Counted from the first letter of the stretch, positions 1 to 6,271 are shown. The stretch: DNA of 6,279 bases from Treponema sp. (GCA_017613485.1 JAGADS010000262.1:1-6279); one strand, 5' to 3'. The notes: generated by a model from the sequence alone, not told the origin. Translations and numbers: made by a program.

Positions 1-39
1 GCTGTCGGTAAAGACGGACTTCTGGAACTCATCGGATAA
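1..39 (+). CDS. 3' end of an unidentified gene (last 12 codons)
   Basis: Frame 1 is open from the window edge and ends in TAA at 37-39, giving the C-terminal residues AVGKDGLLELIG. The next gene's ATG follows with no spacer (TAAATG) in the same frame. Such tight abutment suggests one transcript and translational coupling with the downstream DTW-domain gene. Twelve residues are too few to assign a family. The open frame could be chance, but the same-strand abutment favours a real gene end. Confidence 0.5.
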   Translation, partial: AVGKDGLLELIG

Positions 40-735
40 ATGGCGGACATCTGCTTTAAATGCCTCAGGCCGCTTGCATCATGTTTTTGCAGTGACCTGA
101 AGCAGGTTGATACAAAAATCAAATTTGTTTTCCTCATGCACCCCAAGGAAGCCAAACGTCAGCGCACGGGAACAGGTCGTCTTGCATCAATACGGTTACC
201 GGGAAGCCTGATTTTAACTGGAGTTGACTTTACTGAAAATCCCCACTTGAACGCGCTCCTGAATGACGGGAAATACTATCCTGTCCTGCTCTACCCCGGC
301 GAGGATGCCTGGACCTCAAGGAAAGAAGGGTTCAAAGAGGCTGTTGCTGGGAAAACACTTCTTGTGATAATAATCGACTCAACATGGTTCTGCTCAAAGA
401 AAATGATAGCGCTAAGCAAGAACCTTCACAAACTCCCAAAGCTTTCGTTCAGCGGCTCATACAGGTCAATCTTTACATTCAAGCGTGAGCCAAAGGAATA
501 CTGCGTCTCCACAATCGAGTCATGCTATTACCTCATAAAGGAACTGCAGGAAACAGGAATCGAGGATGCAGATGTAGATCCAGAGCCACTTATGGATGTC
601 TTTAAGAAAATGATTCAATATCAGCTGAACAGGGAAAACGAAAGGATAGAAAAAGGCCTTCCCGGAAACCATGCGCATGACTGGAAATACAACAAGATAA
701 AAGAAGTCCCCGATTTTAAGGGAAACGCTGATTAA
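40..735 (+). CDS. tapT: DTW-domain tRNA-uridine aminocarboxypropyltransferase
   Basis: A 231-residue cytosolic protein of the DTW (TDD/TapT) family. These enzymes transfer the 3-amino-3-carboxypropyl group of S-adenosylmethionine to N3 of a tRNA uridine, giving acp3U (position 47 in E. coli). An N-terminal zinc-ribbon-like cluster is visible: C5-x2-C8-x6-C15-x-C17. It is followed by the HP-x-E motif (H34-P35-K36-E37, then the RTGTGRLA stretch), the family signature D113-S-T-W116, Y141-R142, R149-x-P151 and S157-T-I-E160. The length is close to that of E. coli TapT (YfiP). The ATG at 40 was chosen because the zinc cluster begins at residue 5 and a stop codon lies directly upstream. No strong Shine-Dalgarno is visible, so coupling to the preceding gene is likely. 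The family call is firm; the exact tRNA position modified is inferred. Confidence 0.9.
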   Translation: MADICFKCLRPLASCFCSDLKQVDTKIKFVFLMHPKEAKRQRTGTGRLASIRLPGSLILTGVDFTENPHLNALLNDGKYYPVLLYPGEDAWTSRKEGFKEAVAGKTLLVIIIDSTWFCSKKMIALSKNLHKLPKLSFSGSYRSIFTFKREPKEYCVSTIESCYYLIKELQETGIEDADVDPEPLMDVFKKMIQYQLNRENERIEKGLPGNHAHDWKYNKIKEVPDFKGNAD

Positions 736-765
736 TGTCATTATCGGGCATGACCCGATAATCTA
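736..765 (+). repeat. REP-like palindromic element, copy 1
   Basis: A 30-base element that begins immediately after the stop codon of the DTW gene. Its core is a perfect 9-bp inverted repeat, ATTATCGGG (740-748) and CCCGATAAT (754-762), with a 5-base loop CATGA. It is flanked by TGTC on the left and CTA on the right. The same ends and architecture recur in inverted orientation at 789-818, so it is a repeat family and not a one-off hairpin. No T-run follows the stem, which argues against a canonical intrinsic terminator, although it lies between convergent genes and may slow or protect transcript ends. Confidence 0.75.
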
Positions 766-788
766 TTCAATTATAACACAGGTATTTA

Positions 789-818
789 TAGATTGCCGGA
801 TCAAGTCCGGCAATGACA
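789..818 (-). repeat. REP-like palindromic element, copy 2 (inverted)
   Basis: The second 30-base copy, on the opposite strand to the element at 736-765. Its core is a perfect 9-bp stem, ATTGCCGGA (792-800) and TCCGGCAAT (806-814), with loop TCAAG. On the minus strand it starts TGTCATT and ends AATCTA, exactly as copy 1 does on the plus strand. The two copies are identical at 23 of 30 positions. Six of the seven differences form three compensated base pairs and the seventh is in the loop. The pair is separated by 23 AT-rich bases, giving a BIME-like arrangement. Confidence 0.75.
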
Positions 819-850
819 ACTTGTAATAAATCTTTTCTTTCTAAAATATC

Positions 851-1852
851 TCAGTAGATTTTTATAATCCTGTCATCGGGGCATTTCTCAAAATATGAAT
901 TGATTTTCTCAATACATTCCTCAATTGAATGATAGTTCAAGAGCTGCATCTTAAAATAATGACCGAAAGAAAAATTGTCGCAGTAATATGAAAAGAACCT
1001 CTGTATCCTTGTGCGGTAGAATTCCCTAGGCTGTCTTTCCTGAATGTTCTGGATAAAATCAAGCGCAAGTTTCTCTGCATCAACAGTAAGCGTGTCAGGA
1101 CCTGAGCCATCAAGTCCATGCCTCAACTGGGCAAATATCCAGGGCTTCTGTGCCGCCATCCTTGCAATCATGAGACCCTTTGCGTGAGGTGCCTTTTCCA
1201 TTGCCCCTTTTGCAGACTGAATATCCCTGATTTCTCCGTTTACATATACGTCAATCTCTGGATGCCTTAGTGCAAGACGCTCTGCATACTCATACCGTGG
1301 AAGCCCCCTGAGTTTTTCCTTTATTGTCCTTGGATGAAGTGTAATGCATTCAACTCCGTTTTCCACCAGCATGTCACAGAAAGAAAAAAATGCCTCATCA
1401 GTAAAATCATCCGCACCAAGCCTGCATTTTACGCTAAGGCGTTTGTGGTTTCCGCTTCCGTGCTCATATTCCTCAAGCACAGTCTTTACCGCCTTTACCA
1501 TCTGCTCTGTTTCGTCCAGGGGCTTAAGCATCCATGAGATACCCGCACCTGTCCTGTAAATCTGAGGAGCACTGCATCCCATGTTAAGGTCGATTCCGAT
1601 TCCGCTTTTCTCTGCAACAATCCTTGTGGCACCGGCAAGACTCTCTGCATTGGTTCCTGTCAGCTGCCACACGATTTTCTCAGGCACCGGACCGTCCAAA
1701 AGATAATATTTCTCGTACGGCCCCATCGTGATTAGTGAAGGTGCATGAATCATCTCGGTAAAGTATTCATCAGCACCGCCAAATTCCTCAACTGCCATCC
1801 TGAATGCTTCGTGACTTAACGTTGCCATCGGAGCCAGAATCAACTTACACAT
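851..1852 (-). CDS. dus: tRNA-dihydrouridine synthase (diverged Dus family)
   Basis: A 333-residue cytosolic FMN- and NADPH-dependent enzyme that reduces uridine to dihydrouridine in tRNA. The TIM-barrel motifs run in order: LAPMAT (6-11, canonical PMAG), TEM at 32-34, Q63-L-x-G, D88-L-N-M-G-C93 with the catalytic cysteine, V141-K142-C-R144-L-G, L172-H173-P-R175-T, N205-G-E-I and MIARMAAQKPWIF (228-240). The helical C-terminal domain follows from about 250. Length is normal for the family. Several motif positions deviate: Ser instead of Pro after the catalytic Cys, HPRT for HGRT, and IARM for the phosphate-binding IGRG. The subfamily and target position are therefore uncertain. The ATG at 1852 is preceded by an in-frame TAA, which fixes the start. 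Only 5 bases separate it from the mrp stop, so the two genes are probably co-transcribed; the Shine-Dalgarno is weak (AAGAAAG, inside the end of mrp). Confidence 0.92.
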   Translation of the reverse strand: MCKLILAPMATLSHEAFRMAVEEFGGADEYFTEMIHAPSLITMGPYEKYYLLDGPVPEKIVWQLTGTNAESLAGATRIVAEKSGIGIDLNMGCSAPQIYRTGAGISWMLKPLDETEQMVKAVKTVLEEYEHGSGNHKRLSVKCRLGADDFTDEAFFSFCDMLVENGVECITLHPRTIKEKLRGLPRYEYAERLALRHPEIDVYVNGEIRDIQSAKGAMEKAPHAKGLMIARMAAQKPWIFAQLRHGLDGSGPDTLTVDAEKLALDFIQNIQERQPREFYRTRIQRFFSYYCDNFSFGHYFKMQLLNYHSIEECIEKINSYFEKCPDDRIIKIY

Positions 1853-1857
1853 TTATG

Positions 1858-2724
1858 TCAGACTTTCTTGATGAATGACTCAACAGCCTCAGCTGCCCTG
1901 TCAAGATAACCGTCGTTCAGCTTCTCCACCTCACCGTTATCTATGGAGACAGACATGTTCTGCTCAATAGGAATGCGTGCAAGAACCTCCAGTCCGAAAT
2001 CCTTTGCAATGCCGTCTATGTTGCTTTCTCCAAACACGCGGATCTCTTTTCCGCAGTCGGGGCATTTCACATAGCTCATGTTCTCGATCAAGCCAAGGAC
2101 AGGAACGTTCATGATGTTTGCCATGTTCACGGCTTTCTCCACAATCACACGCACAAGCTGCTGGGGAGATGACACGACGATTATGCCGTCAACCGGAATA
2201 GACTGAAAAACAGTAAGAGGCACGTCACCAGTTCCCGGAGGACAGTCAACAAACATAAAGTCAACATTGTCCCAGATTACATCCGACCAGAACTGACGCA
2301 CCGCACCGGAGATAACAGGTCCCCTCCAGATTACAGGATCAGTCTGCTCAGGCAAAAGGAAGTTCATTGACATAATCTGGATGCCGTCCTTGCTCATGAC
2401 AGGCTTTATAAAATCCTTCTGCTTGCCGTCTGCACCGGTCATTGTACCTGCCTCTGCACGCTCTGAGCCAAGACCAAATGCTGTCGGAATTGAAGGACCT
2501 GTAATGTCAGCATCTAAAATGGCCGAACGATAACCGTCCTTGGAAACTTTACTTGCAAGGAGACTTGTAACAAGAGACTTACCTACACCGCCCTTTCCGC
2601 TTACAACAGCAATTACTTTTTTTACGGAAGATGCCTCGTTAAGTTTTTCGGAAAGATCCCGCTTGGAACATCCGTCCACAGAGCATCCGGAACAATTATG
2701 ATTACAATTATCGCTTTCTGCCAT
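1858..2724 (-). CDS. mrp: Mrp/NBP35-family Fe-S carrier P-loop ATPase
   Basis: A 288-residue cytosolic ATPase of the Mrp/ApbC/Nbp35 family, which holds and delivers [4Fe-4S] clusters to apoproteins. A deviant Walker A motif SGKGGVGKS is at 42-50 with the signature lysine K44 and P-loop K49. The DADITGPS motif is at 71-78, the switch-type CPPGTGD at 161-167, and the cluster-bridging CxxC (C221-P-D-C224) that forms the dimer-interface site is near the C terminus. The N terminus carries a four-cysteine cluster, C7-x3-C11-x2-C14-x4-C19, recalling the extra N-terminal ferredoxin-like cluster site of Nbp35 but with tighter spacing. The start is supported by AGAGGT 4 bases upstream and by keeping the Cys cluster intact. 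dus follows after 5 bases. Client proteins cannot be read from this context. Confidence 0.95.
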   Translation of the reverse strand: MAESDNCNHNCSGCSVDGCSKRDLSEKLNEASSVKKVIAVVSGKGGVGKSLVTSLLASKVSKDGYRSAILDADITGPSIPTAFGLGSERAEAGTMTGADGKQKDFIKPVMSKDGIQIMSMNFLLPEQTDPVIWRGPVISGAVRQFWSDVIWDNVDFMFVDCPPGTGDVPLTVFQSIPVDGIIVVSSPQQLVRVIVEKAVNMANIMNVPVLGLIENMSYVKCPDCGKEIRVFGESNIDGIAKDFGLEVLARIPIEQNMSVSIDNGEVEKLNDGYLDRAAEAVESFIKKV

Positions 2725-2728
2725 AGTT

Positions 2729-2734
2729 ACCTCT
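2729..2734 (-). promoter_or_regulatory. Shine-Dalgarno of mrp
   Basis: On the minus strand AGAGGT ends 4 bases before the ATG at 2724. It is the only good ribosome-binding site near this end of the reading frame, and it fixes the start just ahead of the N-terminal cysteine cluster. Confidence 0.7.
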
Positions 2735-2753
2735 ATTGATTTACTAAATAAAA

Positions 2754-2781
2754 ATCATAACCTATAAGGTTCAATTTCGAA
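2754..2781 (-). promoter_or_regulatory. Candidate proximal promoter for mrp-dus
   Basis: The minus strand has TATGAT at 2754-2759 (5 of 6 to the TATAAT consensus), 29 bases upstream of the mrp ATG. A poor -35 match, TTCGAA, sits 16 bases further upstream at 2776-2781 (3 of 6). A small palindrome, AACCT-ATA-AGGTT (2759-2771), overlaps this region and could be an operator or chance. The evidence is consensus matching only. Confidence 0.25.
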
Positions 2782-2804
2782 TCTCATCCAACATGCAACA
2801 AAAT

Positions 2805-2893
2805 TGGCTCTCAGCGGGAACCCTCACCACAAAAACGGCTTCCTCCCTTCGGTCGTGCAGATGTTTTTGTGGTAAGGAACCCCGCTTACGCCA
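2805..2893. repeat. Long imperfect inverted repeat (hairpin element)
   Basis: Arms 2814-2836 and 2863-2885 are inverted copies matching at 19 of 23 positions. The innermost 11 bp are perfect: ACCACAAAAAC at 2826-2836 and GTTTTTGTGGT at 2863-2873. An outer TGGC (2805-2808) pairs with GCCA (2890-2893), extending the structure to about 89 bases. The 26-base loop (2837-2862) is GC-richer and contains CCTTCGG. No T-run follows the structure on either strand, so it does not look like a simple intrinsic terminator for thiQ. It may be a REP- or MITE-like repeat or a structured leader upstream of mrp. No open reading frame lies in it. Confidence 0.7.
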
Positions 2894-2932
2894 CTTTTCA
2901 CTTGATTTTCAGAAACTCGACATTCAACCTAT

Positions 2933-2961
2933 AATATAATCAAAAAAATCAATATAGGCAA
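2933..2961 (-). promoter_or_regulatory. Candidate distal promoter for mrp-dus
   Basis: On the minus strand TTGCCT (2956-2961, 4 of 6 to TTGACA) and TATATT (2933-2938, 5 of 6 to TATAAT) are separated by exactly 17 bases. Transcription would start near 2926, about 200 bases before the mrp ATG, and would run through the long inverted repeat as an untranslated leader. The surrounding DNA is very AT-rich, so chance matches are likely. Confidence 0.25.
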
Positions 2962-2982
2962 CAATAATTAATTCGTAATTCT

Positions 2983-2996
2983 CAGTTTTCAGTTTT
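2983..2996. repeat. Two tandem CAGTTTT heptamers at the thiQ stop
   Basis: CAGTTTT occurs twice in direct succession, followed by CA. The last base of the second copy is the first base of the thiQ stop triplet (TCA on the plus strand, 2996-2998). It is a short simple repeat and the number of copies could vary between strains, with little effect on ThiQ beyond its last codon. Confidence 0.5.
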
Positions 2997-3640
2997 CAAT
3001 TGATAATCCTTCCCTTCTCAATCCGAATAATCTCATCTGAAATTGAGGCGGCCTCCTCCAGATCGTGCGTGACCATGATGGCGGTAAATGGAATTGTCTT
3101 CTGCATGGTCCTTATTTCCTGTGCAAGCTTTTTTCTGAGCTCTGTATCAAGGGCACTCAAGGGCTCGTCGAACAATACTAATTTCGGCTGGACTATAAGT
3201 GTACGTGCAAGGGCAACACGCTGTGCCTCTCCTCCACTCAAGGTCTCCGGGCTGCGTTCTGCAAATCCAGACATGTTGAATCTCTCAAGAAACTCCTCTG
3301 CCTTTAACCTTGCATCTTTCTTTTTCATTCCACGGCACACAAGACCGTATGCAACATTGCTTATGACATTCATGTTCAGTAACAGGGACGGATTCTGAAA
3401 CACCATGCCGCATCCACGTTTTCCAGGAGAAGTAAAAGTGATATCCTTCCCGTCAAGAATGATTTTTGTATCACTGGATTTATCCGGCTGAACAAGACCT
3501 GCTATCATCGAAAGCACCGTGGATTTCCCTGAGCCGCTTGGACCTACAAGAGAAACCATGTGGTTTTCCTCAACACAAAAAGAAACATCAAGAGAAAAAT
3601 CAGAAAGATTACGCCTTAGGTTTTTACATTCCAGAAACAT
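2996..3640 (-). CDS. thiQ: Thiamine ABC transporter ATP-binding protein ThiQ
   Basis: A 214-residue ABC ATPase that powers thiamine import, located at the cytoplasmic face of the membrane with ThiP. The nucleotide-binding motifs are complete: Walker A GPSGSGKST (33-41), Q-loop Q82, signature LSGGEAQ (134-140), Walker B LVLFDE (154-159), D-loop SALD (162-165) and switch H192 in VTHDLEEA. The length fits the short ThiQ type, which lacks a C-terminal regulatory domain. The frame remains open upstream to 3817, but that extension lies inside thiP and lacks ABC homology. The start at 3640 (MFLECK) is preferred because AAGGAG lies 6 bases upstream; an ATG two codons earlier (3646) is possible but too close to that site. 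The gene overlaps the end of thiP by 17 bases. Thiamine specificity is taken from the thiB and thiP neighbours, since the ATPase alone does not show it. Confidence 0.93.
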   Translation of the reverse strand: MFLECKNLRRNLSDFSLDVSFCVEENHMVSLVGPSGSGKSTVLSMIAGLVQPDKSSDTKIILDGKDITFTSPGKRGCGMVFQNPSLLLNMNVISNVAYGLVCRGMKKKDARLKAEEFLERFNMSGFAERSPETLSGGEAQRVALARTLIVQPKLVLFDEPLSALDTELRKKLAQEIRTMQKTIPFTAIMVTHDLEEAASISDEIIRIEKGRIIN

Positions 3641-5204
3641 CAGCATCTCCTTTTCCTGAAAATTTGGCAATGGCAAAAACTCCCATGCATAAAAGCCCGA
3701 GCACAATGGCACAGACCGAGCCTTCCTTAAAACGATATGAGCCTGCAAGCCTGTATGTAAAAAGTGCAAGCGTGTCGAATTTCGGAATTGAAAGAACCAG
3801 CGGCAAAGTTGCGTCACCTGCGCTTATTGCAAAACAAAAACAGAATGCGCTTACGATACCTTTTTTTGAGTATGGAATGATTACAGAAAAAACGGAATCC
3901 ATCTTGTGCTCAGAAAGAAGCAGACTTGAATCCAAAACTTCCTGCGGAATATTAGACATCTGACTTTGAATCTGCCTGAAAGCAAAAGGCCAGAAAAGAG
4001 CTGACTGTGCAAGAATCAAAACCAGAGGACTTCCCTCGCGGACAAGAGAGCTCATTCCTATTCCCATTGTCACTGATGAGACTGCCATGGGTAAAAGAGG
4101 AACAGTACGGAGAAAAACATTTTTCCTGATGCCATGACTCATCCTCAGAAACAAGGCATAGACAAAACCGCTTGCCGTACATATCAGGCCTGTAAAGAAA
4201 GCGGTGATCAAAGTGTTTTTTATTGCGTTAAAAAATCCCCTCATGCCCAGAACTTTTTTCCATGCACCCGAGGAGAATGACGAGATTAAAATCGAAAAAA
4301 GAGGCATAAGGAAAAACAGGAAAAGGACAATATAAAAAACAATCGTCATGCCTGGACTCTTTTTGTTCTTTTGCCTGAATGAATGACAGTAATTATGCTC
4401 GCATTTTTTTTCAAGCCGAGAGTACAGGAACAATATTAAAAGCACGGAAGCTGTCTCCAGAAGAGAAAGGACTGCCACGTTGGAGAAATTCAAGTCGCTT
4501 CTTCCCGCATGATAAACTGCAAGCTCAAGAGTAGTTCCACCTGCTGAACCAAAAAGAAGTACAATCATAAAAGAAAAAAAACAATATAGAAAAACCGGAA
4601 TGCATGAGGAGACAATCGATCCCGCAAGCTGATGCAAAGTTACCGTCCTGAAAATCCTGAACCGTGAGGCTCCAAGAATCCTTGCTGAATCCTCAGTACT
4701 TGAATCAAGCGATGCCCAGCGGTCAGAGACAGTCACCATCACAAGAGGAAAATTATAAAAGCCCTGGACGACAACCACACCAAGAAAAGAATACAGAAAC
4801 TGTAACGGGGCTTCCTTTAACCCGAAAACATTCATCAGGAAACGGTTGTAAATTCCGTTCATTCCAAAGCAGGAAATATAGGCAAGTGCGATTATCAGCG
4901 GTGGAATGCAAAGAGGAATTGAACCAAGCGAAATCAAAAAACGCTTTCCGAATATCCTGGTATTGGAGACAAGGTATGCGCCGGCCAGTCCCATGATCAG
5001 TGCAACAAGGGTGGAGAAAAAAGCCTGAATAAAAGTATAGATGAATATTTTTATAATTCTGGACGCACCCAGAGTCAAGCTTGAGGTCCCAGAAAAAGCA
5101 GGCATCACGGCCCTGATGTACGGCATGACAAAGCACAGCGTTACAACAACAAGCGAAAAGACAGCGATGCCTATGACTAAAATGCGCCCGGTCTGCTTAA
5201 CCAT
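3624..5204 (-). CDS. thiP: Thiamine ABC transporter permease ThiP
   Basis: A 526-residue inner-membrane permease made of two fused binding-protein-dependent transport domains, forming the thiamine channel. About 12 hydrophobic segments are visible, roughly at 8-33, 54-80, 89-115, 137-160, 193-219, 243-264, 285-310, 328-353, 366-388, 392-411, 449-472 and 496-515. The first domain has a clear EAA-type coupling loop with the conserved Gly (E171-D-S-A-R-I-L-G178). The second is degenerate: D425-S-S-L-L-L-S431, ending in IIP at 442-444. Stretches such as TTLELAVYHA (224-233) and FDTLALFTYRLAGSYR (476-491) resemble matching parts of E. coli ThiP as I recall it, and the total length is similar. The ATG lies 4 bases after the thiB stop with no good Shine-Dalgarno, so translation is probably coupled to thiB. 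Confidence 0.93.
   Translation of the reverse strand: MVKQTGRILVIGIAVFSLVVVTLCFVMPYIRAVMPAFSGTSSLTLGASRIIKIFIYTFIQAFFSTLVALIMGLAGAYLVSNTRIFGKRFLISLGSIPLCIPPLIIALAYISCFGMNGIYNRFLMNVFGLKEAPLQFLYSFLGVVVVQGFYNFPLVMVTVSDRWASLDSSTEDSARILGASRFRIFRTVTLHQLAGSIVSSCIPVFLYCFFSFMIVLLFGSAGGTTLELAVYHAGRSDLNFSNVAVLSLLETASVLLILFLYSRLEKKCEHNYCHSFRQKNKKSPGMTIVFYIVLFLFFLMPLFSILISSFSSGAWKKVLGMRGFFNAIKNTLITAFFTGLICTASGFVYALFLRMSHGIRKNVFLRTVPLLPMAVSSVTMGIGMSSLVREGSPLVLILAQSALFWPFAFRQIQSQMSNIPQEVLDSSLLLSEHKMDSVFSVIIPYSKKGIVSAFCFCFAISAGDATLPLVLSIPKFDTLALFTYRLAGSYRFKEGSVCAIVLGLLCMGVFAIAKFSGKGDADVSGM
3647..3652 (-). promoter_or_regulatory. Shine-Dalgarno of thiQ inside thiP
   Basis: AAGGAG on the minus strand lies within the last codons of thiP, 6 bases before the ATG at 3640. 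It decides the thiQ start against the longer open frame and against the ATG at 3646. Confidence 0.75.
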
Positions 5205-5208
5205 ACAA

Positions 5209-6267
5209 TCAACTTGCAGAAAGAATATCCATGACTTTTTCCAAGGCCTTGTTCACTGTCTCTGTATCAACAGACAATGTTTTATTCGGAACAGGAGCTG
5301 CGGTCTTATAGCTCTGCGGTAACTCTACATCTTTATTAACAGGATACATCCACTGAGTAAGGGGCAGGACATCCTGTGCTTCCTTTGAGATAAGGAAATC
5401 CATGAAGAGTTTTGCTCCCTCAGGGTTAGGTGCGTTTTTCAAAAGTGCGTAGCCTTCCACCTGCTGAACATGTCCCTCATCAAAAACAAGAGTCTTGAAA
5501 CGGTCGGTGTCCTCGTACTCAACACAGTATGCGGGACTTGTGGTATAGCTTATGCAAAGAGGTGCCTCACCATTCTGGAACATTCCCCAGCCTTCGCTCC
5601 AGCCTGAGGTCATCGTAAGGATGTTAGGTGCAAGCGCTTTCCAGAACGACTCGTAATCATCCCCGAACACAGCGACAGTCCAAGCAACAAAACCAAGTCC
5701 AGGGGTAGAAGTCCTTCCGTCCATCAGGATGATTTTTTTCCTGTAGATATCCTTTGTCAAATCCTGCAATGATGATGGTGCAGGAACTGATGACTCGCTG
5801 TCATATATGATTGCAAAATGTCCGTAATCATAGGCGGTTAAAAGCCCGTCATTTCCAAGCTCATTTTGTACGATCGCAGGAACTGTCGAAGATGCATCCT
5901 TTGGCATGTATGGCTCAAGAATTCCAGAGGCTCGTGCCTTGTCCGCAAGAATGTTATCGATTCCGACAATCACATCAGCATGCACATTGTCTTTTTCCAT
6001 AAGTGCCTTGTTGTACGCCTGAACTGCATCCCCGCAATCAACAAGCACAAGGTCAAGGCCCGTCTTTTGCTCAAAGAGTTTCTCAAGCTCAGGACCAGGT
6101 CCCCACTCCCCTACAAAACTGTCATAGGAATAGACCACAACTTCTTTTTTTACCGAATCCTGAACAGTTGATTTTGATTCCTGTTTTTTTGAACATGCTG
6201 CCATAGTCAATGACAGAAGCGCGATAGATGATAAAATGAATTTTGATTTGAAAGTAATGATGCTCAT
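5209..6267 (-). CDS. thiB: Thiamine-binding lipoprotein ThiB
   Basis: A 352-residue solute-binding protein that captures thiamine (in E. coli also its phosphates) and delivers it to ThiPQ. The N terminus is a lipoprotein signal: basic residues K7 and K9, a hydrophobic core, and lipobox MAAC with the lipidated Cys at 25. A charged, Ser/Lys-rich linker follows to about 41. The mature domain shows the ThiB hallmarks in order: VYSYDSFVGEWGPGP (45-59), ADVIVGIDN (97-105), YDYGHFAIIYD (146-156), RTSTPGLGF (185-193), GWSEGWGMF (222-230), SYTTSPAY (240-247), EGHVQQVEG (264-272) and QWMYPV (305-310). These closely parallel E. coli TbpA and separate it from the iron- and polyamine-binding relatives. 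The start is set by a strong Shine-Dalgarno and the signal peptide. It is the first gene of the operon, with thiP 4 bases downstream. Lipid anchoring replaces the soluble periplasmic form of enterobacteria. Confidence 0.96.
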   Translation of the reverse strand: MSIITFKSKFILSSIALLSLTMAACSKKQESKSTVQDSVKKEVVVYSYDSFVGEWGPGPELEKLFEQKTGLDLVLVDCGDAVQAYNKALMEKDNVHADVIVGIDNILADKARASGILEPYMPKDASSTVPAIVQNELGNDGLLTAYDYGHFAIIYDSESSVPAPSSLQDLTKDIYRKKIILMDGRTSTPGLGFVAWTVAVFGDDYESFWKALAPNILTMTSGWSEGWGMFQNGEAPLCISYTTSPAYCVEYEDTDRFKTLVFDEGHVQQVEGYALLKNAPNPEGAKLFMDFLISKEAQDVLPLTQWMYPVNKDVELPQSYKTAAPVPNKTLSVDTETVNKALEKVMDILSAS

Positions 6268-6271
6268 ACTT

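Noticed and set aside
740..814. Intrinsic terminators for the convergent DTW and dus genes
   Set aside because: The two stems are perfect but neither is followed by a T-run on either strand. Their sequence relationship marks them as repeats; a terminator-like side effect remains possible.
2808..2814. CTGAGAG on the minus strand, like the conserved core of a TPP riboswitch (thi box)
   Set aside because: The other conserved blocks (ACCC and CCTGATC-type segments) do not follow it, it lies in the arm of the long inverted repeat, and the downstream gene is mrp and not a thiamine gene.
2930..2940. Two overlapping TATAAT boxes on the plus strand
   Set aside because: No -35 element is present at proper spacing and the only downstream sequence is antisense to thiQ; the region is simply AT-rich.
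2942..2948. T-run on the minus strand after thiQ as part of an intrinsic terminator
   Set aside because: The preceding sequence offers only short A/T pairings and no GC-containing stem next to the T-run, so a terminator cannot be supported.
3000..3963. Plus-strand open frames of 132 and 165 codons opposite thiQ and thiP
   Set aside because: They are antisense to well-supported genes, have no recognisable domains, and carry shadow-frame composition.
4753..5136. Minus-strand 127-codon frame inside thiP
   Set aside because: It overlaps the thiP membrane-domain sequence in another frame; its Cys- and aromatic-rich translation has no family resemblance.
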